This document shows positions 57,051 to 64,000 of a DNA stretch of 64,000 nt, piece after piece. The position numbers and the translations under genes are program-made. Below the pieces are notes generated by a model. It searched no databases. It was not told the origin of the DNA and saw only the letters and a list, made by a program, of their open reading frames with translations. The stretch is taken from contig VXAA01002999.1 of NCBI GenBank assembly GCA_013399115.1, positions 310,001 through 374,000 of the forward strand, read 5' to 3'. The DNA is from Anseranas semipalmata (lineage: Eukaryota > Chordata > Aves > Anseriformes > Anseranatidae). Positions within the stretch are counted from its first letter, which is position 1. The number at the start of each line of letters is the position of its first letter.

Positions 57051-59790
57051 CACATATAAAAAGTTGCAGAACGTAGCTTTATTTCAGTTTTCTTAAAAAG
57101 AGTTTTGCTATTGTCAGAACAAGTTTCCTCCACTTTTCCACAGCCAAAGGTATTTTTTGATGATGGGGTTTTGTAGTAAAGAAAGCAAAGCATCTTCAGT
57201 GACCTGAATCAAAGCCATGAGTCAACAGATTTGAAAAATCTGACCTGGAGTTTATTCTGCAAAATGGCTGGAATTACCCTTTGAACCCATATCATTGTCA
57301 GAGTTGCCATGTATCATATTGCATTCCAGCTGCAGATGTTTTCAGTTGAATAAAGCATGAAAGTATTAACTCCAAAGTTAGAAGATCATAAGAGGTATCT
57401 TCCTAAGCCCCTTCAGAAAATGAACAGCAGACTAGTATAGAAAAATCTAGTCTTCTTCGAAAGCACCTGATAAAGCTTTATTTTTTTGAGCTTCTGTATA
57501 AAAGCTTTTCTAAGATTTTTCAGATCCCTGGATAGCTGTTTAAGGACTGAGACATAAATTCTGTCAGAACACCTGAATACTGAAGGCCAAAATTAAAATA
57601 TTCTCTGTAACACTGCCCTTAAGAGAATTTGTTCAAGGAAGTCTTTCTACTAACAATGCTTTAATTTAAATAACAAATACATCCCAAGTTTAGAAATTGG
57701 TAAAAGGCGGCCAATTTTAGGAATTATGCTTATCTATTACAGCACTTGTAAAATGTGTTCATGTATTAGTAAGGAACATGTAGTGATATGTTGGGCTGTC
57801 TCAGAAGAAAAGACACTTGTTACAATGAGAAAAGAGGACTAAGTCTTGGAACCCACCTCTGAAGCTGGAAAGTCTTCATTTCACATTTGGTTTGGAGAAG
57901 ACAGCATTTTGAAGCTGTTTGAAGTTTCTGCCTGTTTACAATGGCATATCATTAGCAAGAACGGGAAAAGATGATGATTTCTCCATTTCACTAAAGGTGT
58001 AATTTTTTTGTAAAAAGTAACAACACCATTGCTGATGATGCCTAAGTAATGGCAAGATCCCAGGACTGGTTACAGTCCTAGGCCATTGGCTAAGGCATCT
58101 CTGATAAGGGTTCCAGCCCATTTAAGCCCCACATAGTGTGTGGGCAGGACTTAACCCCAGAAAAAAATGCTGCATCAGACAACCAAAGAACATTTAATAT
58201 AAGCAAACAGAAGCCTTTTGTCAAGGGGTGGGATGGGGAGCAGGGAACCTGCAAAAGCATCCATGCTCCCCCAAATTCGCCTTTCTTCCAGCTACACCAA
58301 GGCTTTGCCTTTCTTGACAAACTGTGACCCAGTTAGAGCTTTCCAAACCTGCCACAACTACACACAGCTTTACCCTAGCGCCTTGGCCTTGAACATGTCA
58401 CGTTCTCCTTTGACCTCTGAATTGGCAGTGAAGTGCAGCAGGGGTTCAAACTGCTCTCTCCCGAGCTCTGCTCCACTGGATGAGGTCTGTCCCCCTGTGG
58501 GTAGGGAGCCTGTTGCACCACCATGCTCCTCTCCTTTTTGCACCTTAGATCCAGCTCTGTAGCATCTTTAATTACTGCATTGGAAATGCCTTCCCAGCCC
58601 CTGTTCAGTCAGTTTTCGAAAGCAAGGACTTGTAGGGAAGGATGCTCCCCCTGACACGCATGGTCCTGTTTTCTCTCCTGCCTGATGCAGAACTCATACT
58701 ATGCTGCCTTTTTTGACTCTGATTTTATTCAGTAGCTCTGTTACCATCTGCTCTTCTAATTATACAAATGCTAAATTTAATTTAAACTTGATAATTATGC
58801 TGTGATCTAGCAAAGGTCTTAAATGTTTCAGTAGCCCTGTTGCTGTTGAAGCCAATAGGTGTGAGGATTGCTCTTCAGGGTCTTAAAATGGGGCTTTAAT
58901 TGTATCCAACACTGAGAAAGGTGCAGGCAGTTGGAGAAGTGACCATGTAGTTAATTCAAGCCACTGGTACCGACAGAACAGGACTAGATCCCATATAACA
59001 CACCGAGACCAGGATTTTCTGCCACCTTCCACCACAAGAGGAACACGAACGTACCAGATGCACAAGAGGGCTCAGGTGGTCACTGGTATTACTACAGAAG
59101 TTCGTCATGTCCTTTGGCTGTCAGAAGTTATGAATCATGATCTGCACAGTGAATATGCTCATGTTCCCCATCGAGGTCAAGGCTTTTCTAGCTGCATTCA
59201 CTATCCATGAGAACAATTCCAGTCTGCACCGGTACCTCTTCCTCTCTTGCCATCAGTCTTGCCAAACTAAGTAAAATTTAGCTACAGAAAAAAAAGCATT
59301 GGGATCTCTCCTTCCTGGCAGCAGCCAGGAGAGAAGTACAGAAAACAGTATTCAGGAGAGGCAGTCTGGAAAGCCGTGCAATTGGCATTTCCAGTCACCT
59401 AAAAGAGCTGCTCAGCCCTGTGCACAGTTTACAGCTTAGGGTGGAAAGAGAAGTCCATAGCACTCTGAGCTGTATAAAAGAAATGTCCTATAATGTCACT
59501 ACAGGAACAATGATGTCATTCTGTGCAGTTCTTCTATTTTTATCTTTCCTGTTTATTCATCCCATGATTCACTGGGCAACCATGCAGAGCTACCAGGAGA
59601 CCAAAGCATATGGGTGCAAGGTGAAGGCTGGGCTTCACACTTCACAGGGACTATCAAGGGCAGGTGCTGAGGCAACCTGCAAGTTGGGTTTTATCCTCTT
59701 GCATTCTTACTGGAATTTGTCACAATCAATATGCCAGTAACTTTCTGCCTTTCCTATCCTTTCCCAATACCTAATCCTTGTTTCTCGCAG

Positions 59791-59881
59791 AGCTCTATGA
59801 CTTTGAAAAGGAGAACACTGATGTGCCAGTGATTACTCTGATGACAGCTGATGATAGCTTAGCTGGCACCAGGGAGGAACT
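59791..59881 (+). CDS. Probable exon upstream of the BEN-domain exons (3' limit uncertain)
   Basis: A long pyrimidine tract ending TTGTTTCTCGCAG makes an excellent acceptor before 59791. The frame that follows reads ELYDFEKENTDVPVITLMTA then DDSLAGTREEL, an acidic, protein-like sequence, and stays open to a stop at 60041. The exon would begin with the last two bases of a split codon. The donor is the problem. The next exon starts with the third base of a codon, so this exon must end with two bases of a codon, and the candidate GTs nearby are weak or in the wrong phase (for example CTG|GTCCTG at about 59881 leaves phase 0). I place the end there only provisionally. The alternative is that the peptide is chance open frame behind a decoy acceptor. 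Confidence 0.4.
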
Positions 59882-60089
59882 GGTCCTGAATTTGTGTGCC
59901 TTATTCTCAAATACTTTGCACTTGGTCTTCAGAAGCAGAGGATTTTATACAGCCATGAGAAGCAAATCAGGCTATGGGCAAATGCAGCTATGGGAAATAG
60001 GCTTAAAATCATCCCAGAATAGAACTAAAATTGTTCTATAAGCAATTAGCCCAGTCCAGAGGAAAAAGTGTGTGTTTGTCTTTCCTCAG

Positions 60090-60695
60090 GGCTTCACAAC
60101 ACCCAGCTCTAAATGTCACTAGCACGCAGAGGAACAGGAGTGACCATAATGCTCTGAAAATACCCCCATCTGCTACATCAAGCTCTTCCAGCAACATATC
60201 AAGCAGCTCTTCACTTTCATCAGAACCGACCAGCCAGATCTCCATGGTTCAGGATCAAACCCAGCTGGACATTGTCTCCATCACTAGACTGGCCCCAGGA
60301 GAATCACCAAGCCCTCGACCATTTGAGCAAAGAAATAAAAATTTAGCAATATCATGTTCCAGCCCACTTGGTGCAAGGACTATTCCAGCATCTTGCCCAG
60401 CCAGCCCCAGGCTCAGTCTAACACCCAGCTCAGCCAAGCCTCAGCAATACTCTGACTCCTCTCCAGTCAGTCCAGGGATCAATGCTACTTCCTTCTATAC
60501 CTTTTGTCCTCACACAGCACACAGCTTAGAAGCTTCAGCATCAGATTACCCACTGACCCCAATCAGGAAAAGCACAAGGCCTCCAGCAACAATGACTCCT
60601 GAAGATAGTTCCCAATCTCCTGGCTCTTCTAAAACTGGATTCAGAACTATGGGAAAGGGGTTTGAATCAGATCTGGAAGATCCTGATCATGAAAG
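60090..60695 (+). CDS. BEN-domain protein: Ser/Pro-rich exon
   Basis: A 606-bp exon with acceptor GTCTTTCCTCAG and donor GAAAG|GTATGT. It encodes about 201 residues beginning ASQHPALNVTSTQRNRSDHN. There is a serine run at about 60166-60228, then many Ser-Pro, Thr-Pro and Pro-Ser pairs (for example ESPSPRPF, SCPASPRLSLTPSS, DSSPVSPG, PLTPIRKSTRPP). The exon ends in an acidic DLEDPDHE. Composition suggests a disordered linker with many proline-directed phosphorylation sites. The last two bases, AG, join to the G at 61806 to make an arginine codon, so splicing to the BEN exon is in frame. The frame continues past the donor to a stop at 60900, but the downstream part looks non-coding. An in-frame ATG with a good context lies at 60244. 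Confidence 0.75.
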
Positions 60696-61805
60696 GTATG
60701 TATCCAGATCATACACGCGTTTAAGTCCTCAAATGACTCGACTTGGTACAGATGATACACAATTATTAAGAGCCCCTTATAAACAATTTAAATATCTTTT
60801 ACGATTTAAATGTTTCCAGTGTTTGTTTTCCTGTAACTACCCTATGCTCTCACTAAACCCTGCAAAAACACTGTATTTTCCATCCCTTTTTTTTAGCTAG
60901 CTGGACCTGAATACAGACCATGCCTGGGCCAGGTTGTCAACCTCAGCTCCTTGAACAGGGCTGTTTAAATGTGGCCTCATTTCCTTTCAGACAAGAAACC
61001 CTCTATCTCCCTATACCAGTCACAGCCACCGGGGAAGCAAAACTGTCATGGTACAGCTCAACCCCCACTGTCATTCCTCCTTTATCCTCTAAAGTGCTAA
61101 TACAGTTGCCATTTAGTTTTGGTCTTCAAGGTGAATCTTACTGAATGATGTTCCCACTTCAAGTGACACGAGTGCCCCATATTCAAACATCATAACATTT
61201 GGATTAGAATAGAAGTGTAAAACCCTGGGGAGGGAAGAGAGTTTAAACTAAATGCCAATACTGGCATAAAGGCAAAAAGGCCACAAACACAGTCTGACTG
61301 GGCACTGGAAAAAGCCTCTTGGCTAACAGAAACATAGACTCACTTAGGTTGGAAAAGACCCTTAAGTTCATCAAATCCAGCCATCCACCTAGCACTACAC
61401 GTCCACCACTAAACCATGTCCCTAAGCTCCACATCCCTATGTCATCTCCATGGACGGGGACTCCACAACTTCCCTGGGCAGCCCGTTCCAAAGCCTAACT
61501 GCTCTTTCTGTGAAGAAATTCTTCCTGATATCCAATCTAAACCTCCCCCGGTGCAACTTGAGGCCATTTCTTATCACTTGTCACCTGAGAAAAGAGACTG
61601 ACACCCTCCTCGCTGCCACCTCCTTCCAGGTCATTGTAGGGAGCGATAGCATGATCGGGCTCTGGAAGAGCCTCCCAGTCACAGCAGCAGTGACACGGCA
61701 GGTATCTCCCTTCCCAAACCTCAGGTTCTGTGGTTAGATCCCATGCAAGCTGGACTGATTTTACCCACTGAATTCCACACTGTCTGCCACTTCTTTTCTT
61801 GGCAG
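60696..61805 (+). other. Intron of the BEN-domain gene
   Basis: A 1.1-kb intron with donor GTATGT and acceptor CTTTTCTTGGCAG, phases matching on both sides. A CR1 LINE fragment occupies about 61327-61650 in antisense orientation, roughly 150 bp before the acceptor. The rest shows no supported feature. Confidence 0.75.
61327..61650 (-). mobile_element. CR1 LINE 3' end, antisense in the BEN-gene intron
   Basis: The antisense CR1 pattern is clear: 'CTTAGGTTGGAAAAGACCCT', 'CTCCACAACTTCCCTGGGCA', 'GCCCGTTCCAAAGCC', 'AAGAAATTCTTCCTGATATC', 'AATCTAAACCTCCCC' and 'GCAACTTGAGGCCATTTC'. The 3' tail repeat is reduced to a single imperfect unit near 61327. It is inserted in the intron before the BEN-domain exon, opposite to the gene. 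Confidence 0.93.
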
Positions 61806-62232
61806 GAGATTTGTAACCACAGAGGAATTCCAAGCCATGGAGAAAGAACTAGAAGATGTAAAAGAAGAATTGAAATGCTTGAAGTGGAAAGTGAGACACA
61901 TTGGTGAGACAGTGCAGCCCCTGGCAGAAGACAGCAAGCGTTACAACGGCTACACCCTGACAGAGCTCAAGGCAATGGTGCAGTCTGAAGATGATCCTTA
62001 CAAAGCTGCACACAAGATCCTAACTGCACTCTTCAGCGATGTGTACTTGCTACAGCACTCGGTCACTGAACAGGCAAGCAACGCAAGACCTCTGCCCAAG
62101 CCCAAAATAGACCCAGAGTTGTACACAGTGTATTGTGACATTCTGAAAAGCATATTCCCTGGAATTAGCAGCCAGACCTTGAGGGAAGAGACACAACACG
62201 TGCAGAAAAGCACTCAGAAAGAAGCGCAGTAA
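61806..62232 (+). CDS. BEN-domain protein: coiled coil and BEN-domain terminal exon
   Basis: The last coding exon, 427 bp with the stop TAA at 62230-62232. It starts RFVTTEEFQAMEKELEDVKE and runs into a charged heptad-like helix (to about 61905), a likely short coiled coil for dimerisation. The BEN domain follows, about 61950-62170: the helix YTLTELKAMV, then DDPYKAAHKILTALFSDVYL with the hydrophobic core typical of the family, and KIDPELYTVYCDILKSIFPG, the conserved Asp-Pro and terminal Phe-Pro helix. The last 19 or so residues are polar (QTLREETQHVQKSTQKEAQ). Codons are balanced and there is no internal stop, so the exon looks functional. BEN assignment is by pattern recognition and is fairly firm; orthology is not established. 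Confidence 0.82.
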
Positions 62233-62612
62233 CACCAGAGTTCACAAAATCTTCTGCAAAGTGAGAAGTCTCTGATGATTTTTGAGCACTGAACTATGGT
62301 ACGTACAGTTGGTTGAGTCTATCCCTTCTAGGTATGAATCATCTGTAAACATCTTGGTGAGCTCTGAGCCCTTCACGTCACCTGATGAGACAGGGTGGGA
62401 AGACATTCTGCATACTTACCACAATTTAGAAAAAAAATTTCCCCTTAGTGTCTCTTTCAATATATGGATGTTTCCTTGTTTCCAGCTACTACAAATGCTG
62501 CCAAAAGAATTGAAACAAGGCATTGTGTGTTCAAGCAAGGGCCTTCCCCCAACCCCAAACAGACCTATCAACCAGCATCTGGGTAGTTTCTATTTTCTAG
62601 AGTATATCATTC

Positions 62613-62618
62613 ATTAAA
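62613..62618 (+). promoter_or_regulatory. ATTAAA polyadenylation hexamer
   Basis: The first candidate polyadenylation signal after the BEN-domain stop codon, 381 bases downstream. A T-rich stretch follows at about 62650, as expected of a downstream element. Confidence 0.45.
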
Positions 62619-62972
62619 TGACATTACTTGTTAGAAAATTGTGCCTGGCCTTTTTTTTATTTTTTTTTTGGTCTAAAATACTTTGCACATCAATCAACAA
62701 TTATAACTTGAATACACAATGGGATGGAACCTGGGCATGCAGCAAACCACCCTCCTCTGCCCATCTGTGACCTGGGTTATATGGGAAGAAAACCAGGGCA
62801 CACAGGTCACCAGCCACAGTGCACCCAAACAGGTCTCCACTCGAGATAACTGGAGGCCAGGACATAAAAGTGTGCCAAAGTCCCTAAATCAGTTCAGGCT
62901 TGATGGAGATAACAATCCACCAGCGAAACAGGTAAAGGTAGGAGCCTGCGACCTCTGTCTTTCTCATCTTCT

Positions 62973-62978
62973 AATAAA
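62973..62978 (+). promoter_or_regulatory. AATAAA polyadenylation hexamer
   Basis: A canonical hexamer 741 bases after the BEN-domain stop. It is an alternative to the ATTAAA at 62613; another AATAAA is at 63431. Confidence 0.35.
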
Positions 62979-64000
62979 TGAACTGACAGAACAGTTCACG
63001 TACGTTAACAACTATGTTTTGTCTTTACATGACAATGATGCTTCTCTGGTGCATGTCTTCCCTGCTCAGTGCTGGCTACCCATGCCACCTCACCACATAA
63101 CAATCTAGCATCTATGGCACAAGCCCATGACCTTGTGTTTTATGTATGACAGTACACATCTGTGTGAGATCGTGTACTTCTGGTGAGCAGTGACATTTAG
63201 GGACAAGTGCTGCTTGATTGCAGTCAAGCTCTTCTGCTTCCATAATTCCAAACGTGCAATATAACAACACTGACATTCATCACTGTGTATGAACAGCAAT
63301 TCATGTGTTGGAAAAGCTGTCTCAGATCTGAGTTGCACAGCCTTGACTGGGAGAGAGAGAGCACATGTACTCCAGAGCCTCTATGGAGAAAATTAACTCT
63401 ATACCAGCCAAAACCATGACAGTTCCCTCAAATAAAAGTGACTTGTTTAGGAGCCACATTCTACCTGTTAGTTTCTGAAGTAGGTCTGACTGCAAAATAG
63501 AAGACAGCTTTAGATTCTGTTGCCAACGTAATTCCTACACACAACTGCTGTGGGTGGCTTGAGGCTCCCTGCTGCAATGGACAACACCTGGAAGTCAGAC
63601 TGGGTGAACCACGGGAAAAGAGAGAAAACTGGTTTTAGGACAGTATACCAGAACTGATTCTTTGACTTCCCAGATGAAGGAATCCACCTCCAGGAGGGAA
63701 GGACCCCTCTGCAGGATCACAGGCATGAGACCCACCCCTTGACTGAGCTGCAGAGAAGTAGAGCCCCTACTCACCGAGGGCAGGAAATTTCAGACAGGCC
63801 ACATTAACAGGGCCTGGATCACGCAGAATAGAGACAGACAGCATCAAGGGCCCAGAAGGTGACATGCTTGTTTGTCAAGGACATGGTTTTCCTTGGTGAT
63901 CATGCCACAGAGCTGAAAGGCTGGCCCCGTGCAAAGGCCCCACAATATGATCATGGCTATGGAGCCTGCCCTGAGGAAAGGAGGCTGCAGGTCATGGAGG

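Larger units (their letters stand above)
45743..59790. other. Intergenic or late-intronic stretch without supported genes
   Basis: About 14 kb in which no conserved exon was recognised on either strand. It holds C/T-skewed, G-poor stretches at about 46.38-46.87, 48.0-48.35 and 49.1-49.33 kb, a CpG-richer patch at about 48.58-48.69 kb, a CR1 3' end at 53.03-53.43 kb and a TA/TG microsatellite at 57028-57050. The normal C-terminal exon of GSG1L should lie here or beyond the window, but I could not find sequence resembling it. Leading exons of the downstream BEN-domain gene may also be hidden here. Confidence 0.5.
59791..62978 (+). other. BEN-domain protein gene, 3' portion
   Basis: Locus-level entry for a plus-strand gene I do not recognise by name. 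Two exons are well supported (60090-60695 and 61806-62232) and an upstream one (starting 59791) is likely. The visible protein is at least 343 residues: a Ser/Pro/Thr-rich, probably disordered region, then a coiled coil, then a C-terminal BEN domain. BEN domains bind DNA or chromatin proteins and act mostly in transcriptional repression, so a nuclear role is inferred. The sequence does not match my memory of BEND4, BEND5 or BEND6, and I could not test BEND2, BEND3, BEND7, BANP or NACC1/2. The first exon and promoter were not found. Candidate polyadenylation hexamers lie at 62613, 62973 and 63431. Confidence 0.75.
62233..63436 (+). other. Probable 3' UTR of the BEN-domain gene
   Basis: The stretch after the stop codon contains ATTAAA at 62613-62618, AATAAA at 62973-62978 and AATAAA at 63431-63436, any of which could end the transcript. 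A T-rich run lies at about 62650-62670. ORFs in this stretch (for example near 62282-62617 and 62719-63108) have no recognisable protein character. From 63437 to the window end I see nothing that I can support. Confidence 0.4.

Noticed and set aside
59420..59740. 106-codon ORF upstream of the BEN exons
   Set aside because: It has a hydrophobic stretch but no acceptor or donor in phase with the neighbouring exons, and no family resemblance.
60696..60900. Read-through of the Ser-rich BEN-gene exon to a stop at 60900
   Set aside because: The donor GTATGT is strong and the in-frame splice to the BEN exon is convincing. Sequence after the donor turns AT-rich and loses the Ser/Pro character.
63660..63800. 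Possible GSG1L tail exon
   Set aside because: A frame here has a few residues reminiscent of the tail (HLQ and HRHETHP), but spacing and the remaining residues do not fit, and no splice phase matches 45525.

Overview
The window reads as nuclear DNA of a bird. Genes are sparse, introns are very long, tracts of A and T are common, and the recognisable interspersed repeats are mostly CR1 LINEs, including young-looking copies that end in the typical avian ATTCTGTG tail. I cannot name the species. Nothing looks bacterial, and I saw no operon, CRISPR array, rRNA or convincing tRNA.

Region 1 to about 45.7 kb is the middle and 3' part of GSG1L, plus strand. GSG1L is a four-pass claudin-superfamily protein that acts as an auxiliary subunit of AMPA-type glutamate receptors. 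Four coding exons are present: 17554-17601 (a 48-bp microexon), 36223-36375, 40590-40701 and 45358-45525. They join in one consistent reading frame with canonical AG/GT borders and give about 160 residues covering membrane segments 2, 3 and 4. The first coding exon must lie upstream of the window. The usual GSG1L C-terminal exon was not found. Exon 45358-45525 can instead read through to a stop at 45655 with an ATTAAA signal at 45737, which would give a shorter alternative tail.

The GSG1L introns hold several ages of retrotransposon. There is an L2-like LINE relic (about 15.5-16.3 kb), two very old CR1 copies (about 18.6-18.96 and 22.3-23.4 kb), younger CR1 pieces (about 9.96-10.24 and 28.88-29.0 kb), and two broken copies in series of a retrotransposon ORF with an SGNH/GDSL-esterase-like module on the minus strand (30.5-32.4 kb). 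A cluster of unrecognised minus-strand ORFs at 26.6-28.86 kb may be a decayed gene.

Region 45.7-59.7 kb is mostly non-coding as far as I can see. It has C/T-skewed stretches, a small CpG-richer patch near 48.6 kb, and a nearly complete CR1 3' end at 53.03-53.43 kb.

Region 59.8-63.4 kb contains the 3' part of a second plus-strand gene that I do not recognise by name. A serine-rich exon (60090-60695) splices in frame to a last coding exon (61806-62232) carrying a coiled coil and a BEN domain, a DNA/chromatin-binding fold. A CR1 lies antisense in the intron between them. An additional upstream exon near 59791 is likely but its donor is unclear. This BEN-domain gene is the most interesting protein-coding object in the window.
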